A stretch of 64,000 bases of DNA from Siphonodentalium dalli (GCA_032622095.1 CP136068.1:61094025-61158024); one strand, 5' to 3'. Positions 11,210-24,500 are shown, counted from the stretch's first letter. Notes: generated from the sequence alone by a model not told the origin. A program made the numbers and translations.

Positions 11210-12570
11210 CATAGCTGTATGAATGATGGGTCCTATCCCCGCTTGCAGGGGTGTATCCTTCGCTTATCTATTCAGACTGAGATTCCATGACCCACCTTTA
11301 TGAGCTGATGGCATTTCCAATATACTATACCTATATGGAACATTCATGTGTCATCCGTCCAATACCTGTATTGGGTCATGTGTGGATGGCCTGCATATAG
11401 GGGTGTCTGTTAATGGCTTACCTGTAGGATTTTGATCCACGACGTGTCCTAACTACTGTGTACATGTCATAGATAGTGGACTGGGTTGATGGTATACTAT
11501 ATAGGCCTGGTTCCATGGATTTATGTAGGGACCTGGGTACATGTGATAAGTTTCGGCACCTGTTATTTGCACTACATAAAGGGACCTGCATGTGTCCATG
11601 ATGTATGCATGGGTCATAGTATATGCATGGCTTGGTTTGTGGCCTAGATATAGAATTATAAGGGGCTGGGTACAAGGCATATACACATAGATGGCCAGTG
11701 ATCATGTCTGGATAATGCCATGCATGCCATAGTACATGTAGGTATTTTGGTCCATGACTTACACCTGCAGGTGCCTGGTTCCATGAATCTACTATAGACA
11801 TGGTCTACCTGAATATATGTGTGTTTATTATATAACTACTGTTTACATGCACTATATAGGGGAACTGGACCAATTCTATTCTATTGATGTTGGTTCCTTG
11901 GCATATATTTAGGGACATGAGCACATAACCTACCTATAGGCACCTAGATTCGCTGCATACATATAGTCGCCTGCGTATTTGCACTACATAAATGGGCCTG
12001 GTTCCATGGCCAGCTACATGTAGGTGTGTCTATTCCAAGATATTAGATTACGCTCAGTTTACCAACAACGGTTTTTGTACTATTTAAGGTCTTTTTCATT
12101 CCACATAGGCATCGTCAACATACTGTTTTTTCGGGTCAATGACGTAGATATATCACTTATAAGGGGCTGGGAACATGACCAACATATAGACACCTGCTCA
12201 TCGGCTGGGTACAATGACATGTCATACATATATCGACCTGTGTCCTTGACCTGCTTGTATGGCCCTGGGTCCATGGCCAACCTACAGCATTGTGGCATTG
12301 GTGCGTGAACTATTTAGATGAACCTCCATCCATATAGGGCATTGGTCCAGTATCTATGTATATGTTAATATGTGGCACAACAGCCCCATGTGTTCCTATC
12401 CAAAATATGGAAATCATAAGAATCCATAATAAACTACTGACTGGATACATGGTCTACATTTGGATTTTTGGCATTTGGATCCATGGCCTACTGTGGGCAC
12501 CTGGGTATTTACACCATGTAACAGCAGATGGTCATTGCGTGCCATGCAGCTTAGATATCATATAGCTTTT
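11210..12570. repeat. Degenerate short-period tandem array
   Basis: The phrases TTCCATGG or TCCATGGCC, CTACATATAGG or CTACCTATAGG, and CACCTGG(G/T) keep recurring at irregular spacing of roughly 30-50 bp. Longer matches include TTTGCACTACATAAA at about 11567 and 11973. The array is too diverged to fix one period by eye. Open frames on both strands here (for example 11418-11801) are compositional by-products. The edges are approximate. Confidence 0.5.
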
Positions 12571-12639
12571 GTGGTACTTTCTACAAGAATAATCATATCA
12601 TCGAGGTTCCGAGTACACACATTGTTTGCATGTATATGT

Positions 12640-13954
12640 AGTGTCTAAGTCTATTTTTAAACCAGTCACTTAAAAACATTAAGTCTTTTATGGGCATAAT
12701 TGTCGAGAAAAAGATTCTAATCGTTTATATACCTTGAAAATAGGAATGGTGTCAGTGAATCAACTTGTCTCCAACCAGTTTCATCATTTCATTTTAAGTA
12801 AGACCAGATTCTATTATAGTGCCAGTTGTTATATAGAAATAAGGGAGGGATGTTGTTCCGATGGCTGAATTCCAGTTTTCACTGATTTTTAATAGCAAAA
12901 ATACCCTGGTAACCATAGAATCGGATTTAGTCCAGCGGCACCTTGTCATAGTTATTAATTACACCGAACACTCAAATTGTAACGGCATGATAACTGGGAA
13001 TTGTCATAATGTGACATGAATTAATGATGATTATTATGTTGTGATGGATCCCCGAATTAAACCAAACCAAAATCAGTTCACAAAATGTAAACAAACCTAT
13101 GCTATAATGTCCAGTTTGCGTACCCATTCCAGAATATATGCAAATATTATTCAGGCGGCTAGCTTCTATTTTTCACTGTTTTTTGGTTAACGAACAAAAT
13201 ATTTTACCACAAAAATAAGCAGTATTATAACACTACACGAACAGGCAACACCGGCATGTTATCAGCTGAATAATCACAGTCATTTGGTATATATATAAGC
13301 AGATCAATGAACAACCATAGTCAAAATGAAGCAAACAGTGTTGAAATTTGATGAAAACCAGATTTCATCGTGTTCATTTACAAAAAATCCCATTTTACCC
13401 CAAAAATAGAAAATCGTATATTTCACAAAAAGGCAACACCGACATGTTATCTGCAGTATCAATATATGAAAATGTTGACACATAATTCATCGTGTTCCTC
13501 TTTCACGCGATTCATTTCGTATAAGTGCCGATTCTCCTCCCACTAATAAATGTGTAGTACCTATATAGAAATAAAAGGGGGATGTTATTCAGAGATAGTT
13601 ACCTCAAAAGGAACCCTATAGATATACATAATCATTGACATAAACCAAAATTATCCTACAAATGTAAACATACAGGTCTACCGAATAATGTCCAGTTGCG
13701 TTCCCATTCCAGAATATATGTAAATATTATTCAGACGGCTGGATTCCATTTTTTCACTGTTTGATTGAAGAAAAAGCTAATTTACCCCAAAATAATCATG
13801 ATTTAATTCAAATAAGTGCCCACCAAAATTGTGTATAGAGTTAAAGTGGATGCTATTCAGAGTACAGGATTCCAGTTTTCACTGATTTCATTAATTCAAA
13901 ACAAATTACCCTGGTAACCATATAATCTGCCTTATTCCAACAACGCTTTATTAT
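12640..13954. repeat. Mosaic of diverged repeat units
   Basis: Several phrases recur in this stretch: CCATTCCAGAATATATG at about 13127 and 13708; TTCCAGTTTTCACTGATTT at about 12870 and 13869; ACCCTGGTAACCATA at about 12902 and 13908; and GGCAACACCGGCATGTTATC at 13244, repeated with one change at 13432. The last pair gives a local period of about 188 bp. No coding content is recognised. It contains the right inverted-repeat arm, listed separately. Confidence 0.55.
13276..13482. repeat. Right arm of the ~207-bp inverted repeat pair
   Basis: This is the reverse complement of 1-207 with scattered substitutions and small indels. It contains AAATCCCATTTTACC, GGCAACACCGACATGTTATC and AAAATGTTGACACA. 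A diverged partial copy also lies just upstream (about 13190-13270), so the family is locally tandem on this side. Confidence 0.75.
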
Positions 13955-14600
13955 GCCCCCGACTTGAAGTCGGTGGGTACACGTATATAGTCGACGTCTC
14001 CGTCCGTCTGTATGTCTGTCCGTACAAACATTTTGCATTATTGTTCAGCAACTGCTGGGCAGATTTAGCTGATATTTGGTATGGTGATAGAGCAGCATCG
14101 GGGAACAGCTACATGCATGGCGCAGGTTGCATCCACCCATTTTCACCAGAGTTATGGCCCTTTTTTTACTTAGAAAATTCAATTTTGTCTGTCCGTACAA
14201 ACATTTTGCATTATTGTTCAGCAACCACTGGGCAGATTTAGCTGATATTTGGTATGGTGATAGAGCAGCATGGGGGAACAGCTACATGCATAGCGCGGGT
14301 TTCGTCCACCCATTTTCACCAGAGTTATGACCCTTTTTTTACTTAGAAAATTCAATTTTTCTCTTGTTTTTTGTGTTTCCAGATGATAGCGTGAGCTTTG
14401 GTGGTACGATTGCAAATCCCGTTCTTTTTGTGGATCAGTTATATGAAAATACATGTCAAGTGCGAATTTGGGTATGATCTGATGATTTTTTGCCAGAGTT
14501 ATGGCCCTTTTTTCAACTTAGAAAATTAGAATTTTCGCTTGTTTTTGGGGTTTCCGGAATCACTTATTTTTTGGGTTTCCGGAATTTCTAGAAGTGCTAT
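13955..14600. repeat. Dispersed repeat with two 170-bp tandem units
   Basis: It starts with CCCCCGACTTGAAGTCGG, an inverted-repeat-like end, and a TCCG/TCTG run. Two near-identical units begin at 14022 and 14192 with TCCGTACAAACATTTTGCAT, a period of 170 bp. They share GATATTTGGTATGGTGATAG and end with AGAGTTATGRCCCTTTTTTT ACTTAGAAAA. A diverged third tail follows to about 14600. This is the style of repeat I associate with molluscs. The short open frames inside are not genes. Confidence 0.65.
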
Positions 14601-14618
14601 ATATTGTGCTTAATCAGA

Positions 14619-14718
14619 NNNNNNNNNNNNNNNNNNNNNNNNNNNNNNNNNNNNNNNNNNNNNNNNNNNNNNNNNNNNNNNNNNNNNNNNNNNNNNNNNN
14701 NNNNNNNNNNNNNNNNNN
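14619..14718. other. Assembly gap (100 N)
   Basis: Exactly 100 undetermined bases separate unique-like sequence from the satellite. A round 100-base run usually means unknown true size. The left boundary of the satellite array is therefore not visible. Confidence 0.95.
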
Positions 14719-17700
14719 GATACCTATATATGTGTGTGGTGGGGATACCTATATATGTATGTGGGGGGGATACCTATATATGTGTGTGGTGGGGATACCT
14801 ATATATGTGTGTGGTGGGGATACCTATAGATGTATGTGGTGGGGATACCTATATATGTATGTGGTGAGGATACTTTATATGTATGTGGTGGGGATACCTA
14901 AAGATGTGTGTGGTGGGGATACCTATAGATGTGTGTGGTGGGGATACCTATATATGTATGTGGTGGGGATACTATATATGTTTGTGGTGGGGATACCTAT
15001 ATATGTATGTGGTGGGGATAGCTATATATGTGTGAGGTGGGGATACCTATAGATGTGTGTGGTGGGGATACCTATATATGTGTGTGGTGGGGATACATAT
15101 ATATGTGTGTGGTGGGGATACATATATATGTGTGTGGTGGGGATACCTATAGATGTGTGTGGTGAGGATACCTATATATGTATATGTTGGTGATACCTAT
15201 ATATGTATGTGGTGGGGATACCTATATATGTCTGTGGTGGGGATACCTATATATGTATCTGGTGGTGATACCTATATATGTATGTGGTGGGGATACCTAT
15301 ATATGTATGTGGTGGGGATACCTATATATGTGTGTGGTGGGGATACCTATAGATGTGTGTGGTGGGGATACCTATATATGTTTGTGGTGGGGATACCTAT
15401 ATATGTGTGTGGTGGGGATACCTATAGATGTGAGTGGTGGGGATACCTATATATGTGTGTGGTGGGGATACCTATATATGTGTGTGGTGGGGATACCTAT
15501 AGATGTGTGTGGTGGGGATACCTATATATGTATGTGGTGAGGATACCTACTTATGTATGTGTTGGGGATACCTATAGATGTATGCGGTGGGGATACCTAT
15601 ATATGTATGTGGTGAGGATACCTATATATGTATGTGGTGGGGATACATATAGATGGGTGTGGTGGGGATACATATAGATGTGTGTGGTGGGGATACCTAT
15701 ATATGTATGTGGTGGGGATACTATATATGTGTGTGGTGGTGATACCTATATATGTGTGTGGTGGTGATACCTATATATGTATGTGGTGGGGATACCTATA
15801 TATGTATGTGGTGGTGATACCTATATATGTATGTGGTGGTGATACCTATATATGTATGTGGTGGGGATACCTATATATGTATGTGGTGGGGATACCTATA
15901 TATGTATGTGGCGGGATACCTATAGATGTATGTGGTGGGGATACCTATAGATGTATGTGGTGGGGATACCTATATATGTATGTGGTGGGGATACCTATAT
16001 ATGTTTGTGGTGGGGATACCTATATATATGTGTGGTGGGGATACCTATATATTTGTGTGGTGGGGATACCTATAGATGTGTGTGGTGGGGATACCTATAT
16101 ATGTGTGTGGTGGGGATACCTATAGATGTGTGTGGTGAGGATACCTATATATGTATATGGTGGTGATACCTATATATGTATGTGGTGGGGATACCTATAT
16201 ATGTATGTGGTGGGGATACCTATATATGTGTGTTGGGGATACCTATAGATGTGTGTTGTGGGGATACCTATATATGTGTGTGGTGGGGATACCTATATAT
16301 GTGTGTGGTGGGGATACCTATATATGTATGTGGGGGGGATACCTATATATGTGTGTGGTGGGGATACCTATATATGTGTGTGGTGGGGATACCTATAGAT
16401 GTATGTGGTGGGGATACCTATATATGTATGTGGTGAGGATACTTTATATGTATGTGGTGGGGATACCTAAAGATGTGTGTGGTGGGGATACCTATAGATG
16501 TGTGTGGTGGGGATACCTATATATGTATGTGGTGGGGATACTATATATGTTTGTGGTGGGGATACCTATATATGTATGTGGTGGGGATAGCTATATATGT
16601 GTGAGGTGGGGATACCTATAGATGTGTGTGGTGGGGATACCTATATATGTGTGTGGTGGGGATACATATATATGTGTGTGGTGGGGATACATATATATGT
16701 GTGTGGTGGGGATACCTATAGATGTGTGTGGTGAGGATACCTATATATGTATATGTTGGTGATACCTATATATGTATGTGGTGGGGATACCTATATATGT
16801 CTGTGGTGGGGATACCTATATATGTATCTGGTGGTGATACCTATATATGTATGTGGTGGGGATACCTATATATGTATGTGGTGGGGATACCTATATATGT
16901 GTGTGGTGGGGATACCTATAGATGTGTGTGGTGGGGATACCTATATATGTTTGTGGTGGGGATACCTATATATGTGTGTGGTGGGGATACCTATAGATGT
17001 GAGTGGTGGGGATACCTATATATGTGTGTGGTGGGGATACCTATATATGTGTGTGGTGGGGATACCTATAGATGTGTGTGGTGGGGATACCTATATATGT
17101 ATGTGGTGAGGATACCTACATATGTATGTGTTGGGGATACCTATAGATGTATGCGGTGGGGATACCTATATATGTATGTGGTGAGGATACCTATATATGT
17201 ATGTGGTGGGGATACATATAGATGGGTGTGGTGGGGATACATATAGATGTGTGTGGTGGGGATACCTATATATGTATGTGGTGGGGATACTATATATGTG
17301 TGTGGTGGTGATACCTATATATGTGTGTGGTGGTGATACCTATATATGTATGTGGTGGGGATACCTATATATGTATGTGGTGGTGATACCTATATATGTA
17401 TGTGGTGGTGATACCTATATATGTATGTGGTGGGGATACCTATATATGTATGTGGTGGGGATACCTATATATGTATGTGGCGGGATACCTATAGATGTAT
17501 GTGGTGGGGATACCTATAGATGTATGTGGTGGGGATACCTATATATGTATGTGGTGGGGATACCTATATATGTTTGTGGTGGGGATACCTATATATATGT
17601 GTGGTGGGGATACCTATATATGTATGTGGCGGGGATACCTATATATGTATGTGGTGGGGATACCTATATATGTGTGTGGTGGTGATACCTATAGATCTAT

Positions 17701-18848
17701 GTGGTGAGGATACCTATATATGTATGTGGTGGGGATACCTATATATGTATGTGGTGGGGATACCTATATATGTATGTGGTGGGGATACCTATATATGTAT
17801 GTGGTGGGGATACCTATATATGTATGTGGTGGTTATACCTATATATGTATGTGGTGGGGATACCTATATATGTATGTGGTGGGGATACCTATAGATGTAT
17901 GTGGTGGGGATACCTATATATGTATGTGGTGGTGATACCTATATATGTATGTGGTGGGGATCCCTATATATGTATGTGGTGGGGATACCTTTATATGTAT
18001 GTGGCGTGATACCTATAGATGTATGTGGTGCGGATACCTATATATGTATGTGGTGGGGATACCTATAGATGTTTGTGGTGGGGATACCTATATATGAATG
18101 TGGTGGGGATACCTATATATGTATGTGGTGGGGATACCTATATATGTGTGTGGTGGGGATACCTATATATGTATGTGGCGGGGATACCTATATATGTATG
18201 TGGTGGGGATACCCATATATGTGTGTGGTGGTGATACCTATATATGTATGTGGTGGGGATACCTATATATCTATGTGGTGGGGATACCTATATATGTGTG
18301 TGGCGGGGATACCTATATATGTATGTGGCGGGGATACTTATATATGTGTGTGGTGGGGATACCTATAGATGTGTGTGGTGGGGATACCTATATATGTGTG
18401 TGGTGGGGATACCTATATATGTGTGTGGTGGTGATACCTATATATGTGTGTGGTGGGGATACCTATATATGTGTGTGGTGGGGATACCTATATATGTATG
18501 TGGTGGGGATACCTATAGATGTGTGTGGTGGGGATACCCATATATGTGTGTGGTGGGGATACCTATATATGTATGTGGTGGGGATACCTATATATGTATG
18601 TGGCGGGAATACCTATATATGTATGTGGTGGGGATACCTATATATGTGTGTAGTGGGGATACCTATAGATGTATGTGGTGGGGAGACCTATATATCTGTG
18701 TGGTGAGGATACCTATATATGTGTGTGGTGGGGATACCTATATATATGTGTGGTGGGGATAACTATATATATGTGTGGTGGGGATACCTATATATGTATG
18801 TGGCGGGGATACCTATATATGTATGTGGTGGGGATACCTATATATGTA
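14719..18848. repeat. 25-bp satellite array, block 1
   Basis: These are tandem 25-bp monomers built from GGGGATACC, TATATATG and TATGTGGT, read left to right. Common variants are TATAGATG for TATATATG, TGTGTGGT for TATGTGGT, GGTGATACC for GGGGATACC, GGCGGGGATACC, and GATACAT for GATACCT. A few units are 24 bp (GATACTATATATG, GGCGGGATACC). The first 2.9 kb contain a tandem higher-order duplication: 14719-16052 matches 16288-17621 at an offset of 1569 bp with very few differences. Because the typical monomer has no stop codon in any forward frame and 25 is not a multiple of 3, all three forward frames stay open for long distances. Confidence 0.95.
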
Positions 18849-19168
18849 TAATAATAATAATAATAATAATAATAATTGTTCTTGTATAGCGCCTATCCCC
18901 GTGATGATGGGCCCTAGGCGCTTCACATGATTTGGTTCAAATATATAGACAGAAAAAGAGAAAATGCAGTGATATATACAGAATGTACAGAATGTCATCG
19001 TTGAAGGTTCAAAATGTCTCGATACCTCCGCTCGAACACATATGTTTTCAGTGTTGATTTGAATTCTCCGAATGATGGCGATTCTCTGATGGGTTGTGGT
19101 AAGGAATTCCAGGTGAACGGACATGAAACACAAAATGCGCGATCTCCAACAGTTCTCAGGTTGGCGCC
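18849..19168 (-). mobile_element. LINE fragment, copy 1 (3' 320 bp only)
   Basis: It matches the first ~320 bp of the LINE at 23069-24500, with one AAT unit fewer in the 3' tail and a few substitutions (for example C for A near 19038). It has the same 3' junction with the satellite (TATATATGTA followed by TAATAATAAT). At 19168 the LINE stops inside GGTTGGCGCC and satellite resumes. LINE and satellite share CCT at the break, so a recombination or deletion rather than a new insertion explains this copy. On the minus strand it encodes only the C-terminal end of the RT ORF. Confidence 0.85.
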
Positions 19169-22100
19169 TATATATGTGTGTAGTGGGGATACCTATAGAT
19201 GTGTGTGGTGGGGATACCTATATATGTGTGTGGTGGGGATACCTATATATGTGTGTGGTGGGGATACCTATATATGTGTGTGGTGGGGATACCTATAGAT
19301 GTGTGTGGTGAGGATACCTATATATGTATATGGTGGTGATACCTATATATGTATGTGGTGGGGATACCTATATATGTATGTGGTGGGGATACCTATATAT
19401 GTGTGTGGTGGGGATACATATAGATGTGTGTGTTGGGGATACCTATATATGTGTGTGGTGGGGATACCTATATATGTGTGTGGTGGGGATACCTATAGAT
19501 GTGTGTGGTGGGGATACCTATATATGTGTGTAGTGGGGATACCTATATATGTGTGTGGTGGGGATACCTATAGATGTATGTGGTGGGGATACCTATATAT
19601 GTATGTGGTGAGGATACCTATATATGTATGTGGTGGGGATACCTATATATGTGTGTGGTGGGGATACCTATAGATGTGTGTGGTGGGGATACCTATATAT
19701 GTGTGTGGTGGGGATACCTATAGATGTGTGTGGTGAGGATACCTATATATGTATATGGTGGTGATACCTATATAGGTATGTGGTGGGGATACCTATATAT
19801 GTATGTGGTGGGGATACCTATATATGTGTGTGGTGGGGATACCTATAGATGTGTGTGGTGGGGATACCTATATATGTGTGTGGTGGGGATACCTAGATAT
19901 GTGTGTGGTGGGGATACCTATAAATGTGTGTGGGGGGATACCTAAATATGTGTGTGGTGGGGATACCTATATATGTGTGTGGTGGGGATACCTATAGATG
20001 TGTGTGGTGGGGATACCTATATATGTATGTGGTGAGGATACCTTTATATGTATGTGGTGGGGATACCTATAGATGTGTGTGGTGGGGATACCTATAGATG
20101 TGTGTGGTGGGGATACCTATATATGTATGTGGTGGGGATACTATATATGTTTGTGGTGGGGATACCTATATATGTTTGTGGTGGGGATAGCTATATATGT
20201 ATGTGGTGGGGATACCTATATATGTGTGTGGTGGGGATACCTATAGATGTGTGTGGTGGGGATACCTATATATGTGTGTGTGGGGATACATATATATGTG
20301 TGTGGTGGGGATACATATATATGTGTGTGGTGGGGATACCTATAGATGTGTGTGGTGAGAATACCTATATATGTATGTGGTGGTGATACCTATATATGTA
20401 TGTGGTGGGGATACCTATATATGTATGTGGTGGGGATACCTATATATGTATATGGTGGTGATACCTATATATGTATGTGGTGGGGATACCTATATATGTG
20501 TGTGGTGGGGATACCTATATATGTGTGTGGTGGGGATACCTATATATGTGTGTGGTGGGGATACCTATATATGTGTGTGGTGGGGATACCTATATATGTG
20601 TGTGGTGGGGATACCTATATATGTGTGTGGTGGGGATACCTATAGATGTGTGTGGTGGGGATACCTATATATGTGTGTGGTGGGGATACCTATATATGTG
20701 TGTGGTGGGGATACCTATAGATGTGTGTGGTGGGGATACCTATATATGTATGTGGTGAGGATACCTACATATGTATGCGGTGGGGATACCTATAGATGTA
20801 TGCGGTGGGGATACCTATATATGTATGTGGTGAGGATACCTATATATGTGTGTGGTGGGGATACATATAGATGTGTGTGTTGGGGATACCTATAGATGTG
20901 TGTGTTGGGGATACCTATATATGTATGTGGTGGGGATACTATATATGTATGTGGTGGGGATACCTATATATGTATGTGGTGGGGATAGCCATATATGTAT
21001 GTGGTGGGGATACCTATAGATGTATGTGGTGGGGATACCTATATATGTATGTGGTGGGGATACCTATATATGTGTGTGGTGGGGATACCTATATATGTGT
21101 GTGGTGGTGATACCTATATATGTGTGTGGTGGTGATACCTATATATGTATGTGGTGGGGATACCTATATATGTATGTGGTGGTGATACCTATATATGTAT
21201 GTGGTGGTGATACCTATATATGTATGTGTTGGGGATACCTATATATGTATGTGGTGGGGATACCTATATATGTATGTGGCGGGATACATATAGATGTATG
21301 TGGTGGGGATACCTATAGATGTATGTGGTGGGGATACCTATATATGTGTGTGGTGGGGATACCTATATATGTGTGTGGTGGGGATACCTATATATGTGTG
21401 TGGTGGGGATACCTATATATGTATGTGGCGGGGATACCTATATATGTGTGTGGTGGGGATACCTATATATGTGTGTGGTGGTGATACCTATAGATGTATC
21501 TGGTGGGGATACCTATATATGTATGTGGTGGGGATACCTATATATGTATGTGGTGGGGATACCTATATATGTATGTGGTGGGGATACCTATATATGTATG
21601 TGGTGGGGATACCTATATATGTATGTGGTGGTGATACCTATAGATGTATGTGGTGGGGATACCTATATATGTATGTGGTGGGTATACCTATAGATGTATG
21701 TGGTGGGGATAACTATATATGTATGTGGTGGTGATACCTATATATGTATGTGGTGGGGATACCTATATATGTATGTGGTGGGGATACCTATATATGTATG
21801 TGGCGTGATACCTATAGATGTATGTGGTGGGGATACCTATATATGTATGTGGTGGGGATACCTATAGATGTTTGTGGTGGGGATACCTATATATGAATGT
21901 GGTGGGGATACCTATATATGTTTGTGGTGGGGATACCTATATATGTGTGTGGTGGGGATACCTATATATGTATGTGGCGGGGATACCTATATATGTGTGT
22001 GGTGGGGATACCCATATATGTGTGTGGTGGTGATACCTATAGATGTCTGTGGTGGTGATACCTATATATGTGTGTGGTGGGGATACCTATATATGTATGT

Positions 22101-23066
22101 GGTGGGGAGACCTATATGTATGTGGTGGTGATACATATATATGTATGTGGTGGGGATACCTATAGATGTGTGTGGTGAGGAGACCTATATATGTATGTGG
22201 TGGGGATACCTATATGTGTGTGGTGGTGATACCTATATATGTATGTGGTGGGGATACATATAGATGTGTGTGGTGAGGAGACCTATATATGTATGTGGTG
22301 GTGATACCTATATATGTGTGTGGTGGGAATACCTATAGATGTGTGTGGTGGGGATACCTATATATGTATGTGGTGGGGATACCTATAGATGTATGTGGTG
22401 GGGATACCTATATATGTATGTGGTGGGGATACCTATATATGTATGTGGTGGGGATACCTATTTATGTGTGTGGCGGGGATACCTATATATGTGTGTGGCG
22501 GGGATACCTATATATGTGTGTGGCGGGGATACCTATAGATGTGTGTGGTGGGGATACCTATATATGTGTGTGGTGGGGATACCTATATATGTGTGTGGTG
22601 GGGATACCTATATATGTGTGTGGTGGGGATACCTATATATGTGTGTGGTGGTAATACCTATATATGTGTGTGGTGGGGATACCTATAGATGTGTGTGGTG
22701 GGGATACCTATATATGTGTGTGGTGTGGATACCTATATATGTGTGTGGTGGGGATACCTATATATGTATGTGGTGGGAATACCTATATATGTATGTGGTG
22801 GGGATACCTATATATGTGTTTGGTGGGGATGCCTATATATGTGTGTAGTGGGGATGCCTATAGATGTATGTGGTGGGTAGACCTATATATGTATGTGGTG
22901 GGGAGACCTATATATGTGTGTGGTGAGGATACCTATATATGTGTGTGGTGGGGATACCTATATATATGTGTGGTGGGGATACCTATATATGTATGTGGTG
23001 GGGATACCTATATATGTATGTGGCGGGGATACCTATATATGTATGTGGTGGGGATACCTATATATG

Positions 23067-23068
<2 letters not shown>
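19169..23068. repeat. 25-bp satellite array, block 2
   Basis: Same monomer family as block 1. Many units have the TGTGTGGT form. Units with GGGGAGACC and shortened CCTATATGTATG appear from about 22100 and are shared with block 3, because 22051-24902 is duplicated at 24907-27757. Confidence 0.95.
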
Positions 23069-23099
<31 letters not shown>

Positions 23100-24500
23100 T
23101 GTTCTTGTATAGCGCCTATCCCCGTGATGATGGGCCCTAGGCGCTTCACATGATTTGGTTCAAATATATAGACAGAAAAAGAGAAAATGCAGTGATATAT
23201 ACAGAATGTACAGAATGTCATCGTTGAAGGTTCAAAATGTCTCGATACCTCCGCTCGAACAAATATGTTTTCAGTGTTGATTTGAATTCTCCGAATGATG
23301 GCGATTCTCTGATGGGTTGTGGTAAGGAATTCCAGGTGAACGGACATGAAACACAAAATGCGCGATCTCCAACAGTTCTCAGGTTGGCGCCTTTTGGTGT
23401 TAGTAGGCCTGCATCCTTCGATCGAACATTTCTTGTTGGCACATAAGGAGAAATGAGCTCTTTCATGTAAGTAGGGGCGGTTTCTGAATTCTTTAAACGT
23501 TTATATCGGAATGTTGCAATTTTGAAAGAAATTCTATCCTGAATAGGCAGCCAATGTAGTTGTGATCTCATGGTGGTTGTGATCTCATGGTGGTTGGACT
23601 ATTGCCTTTCTTCAACCTAAACACGATTCTTGCAGCACAGTCTTGCAGACGCTGTATTCGCCGAAGCTGGTAGTCTGGGGCTCGGAACAACAGTGCATTG
23701 CAATAGTCCATTCTTGTCAGAACAAAAGATACTGTCAGTCTTTTCGCTGCTTCAGTGGTGAGGTATTGTCTAATTCGTCCTAGTCGGCGGAGTTCAATAA
23801 ATATGGACTGACAGAGAGAGTCTATTTGTTTCGTCATGGAGAGAGTCTGGTCAAGATGGACGCCCAGATTTTTCACATTATTCGAGAAGACGATGGAACT
23901 ATCACCCAGTTCTAGCTTGGTGGTACGCACGTTGTTTACTATTGATGGTTTTGCTATCCAGATGATTTCAGTCTTGTCGTCATTTAGCTTGAGGCGGTTT
24001 GAAGTCATCCAGTCTTTGACTATTAGAATACAATTTCTGATTCTGCTAACCAGACTGCTTTCGTCGTTCGGATCACCATATAGGTATAATTGAGTGTCAT
24101 CTGCATACATGTGAACATTAATTCCTTGGGAGCGAATAAGAGAACCGATGGGCCTAGTATAAAGTAGATATAGAATAGGTCCAAGAACAGATCCCTGTGG
24201 AACACCATAATCAATTGGGTAGGGTTCAGAACTTTCACTACCGATGAGAATTGTCTGTTGACGATTTGTGAGATATGACTCGAACCACTTCAAAACATTG
24301 CCAGAGATGCCGTAAGAAATTTCGAGTCGTTTCAGGAGAATCCTGTGGTCCAAAGTGTCGAAAGCTGCACTCAGATCTAATAAACAAAGAATAGACACCA
24401 GACCCTTATCGCTCTGGCTGTCAGTAGATCTGATGTAATTTGAATCAGAGCTGTCTCGGTGCTGTGTCCAACACGATAAGCGGACTGACACGGCTCCCAC
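23069..24500 (-). mobile_element. 5'-truncated CR1/L2-like LINE, copy 2
   Basis: This is a 1432-bp LINE on the minus strand. Its 3' end is at 23069 with an (ATT)n tail in sense orientation. Its 5' end is at 24500, where it is cut off upstream of the RT palm. Satellite on the left ends in ATGTA and satellite on the right starts ATGTA, which fits a 5-bp target duplication, though satellite phase makes this ambiguous. The coding part has frameshifts. The whole copy, with flanking satellite, is duplicated 2856 bp further right. Confidence 0.9.
23218..24500 (-). pseudogene. LINE reverse transcriptase, catalytic motifs kept, frame broken
   Basis: The minus-strand frame 24500-23568 (310 residues) carries the RT palm: LDLSAAFDTLDH (about 41-52, first catalytic Asp), GVPQGSVLGP (99-108), YADDTQLY (132-139, catalytic Asp pair), LKLNDDKTE (170-178) and NLGVHLD (211-217). 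A second frame (23571-23218) continues with QLHWLPIQDRISFKI, RAFCVSCPFTWNSLP and FKSTLKTYLF, the usual C-terminal end in CR1/L2-type LINEs. A 17-bp tandem duplication near 23548-23581 (GTTGTGATCTCATGGTG twice on the plus strand) shifts the frame between them. The first ~30 residues after 24500 also appear out of frame: AYRVGHSTETAL, expected in this family, is read in a different frame. No endonuclease domain is present. Confidence 0.85.

Noticed and set aside
11418-11801. A 127-codon minus-strand frame
   Set aside because: It lies within the degenerate tandem array, and a parallel frame carries similar peptide phrases. No domain is recognised.
14719-18848. Telomeric repeat
   Set aside because: The monomer is 25 bp with TATATATG and GATACC blocks and has none of the simple 5-8-bp G-rich telomere units.
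18849-19168. An independent third LINE insertion
   Set aside because: Its 3' junction with the satellite is the same as in the other two copies, so it is a truncated duplicate rather than a new event.
23237-24093. Plus-strand open frames at 23237-23446 and 23836-24093
   Set aside because: They are antisense shadows of the LINE reverse transcriptase on the minus strand.
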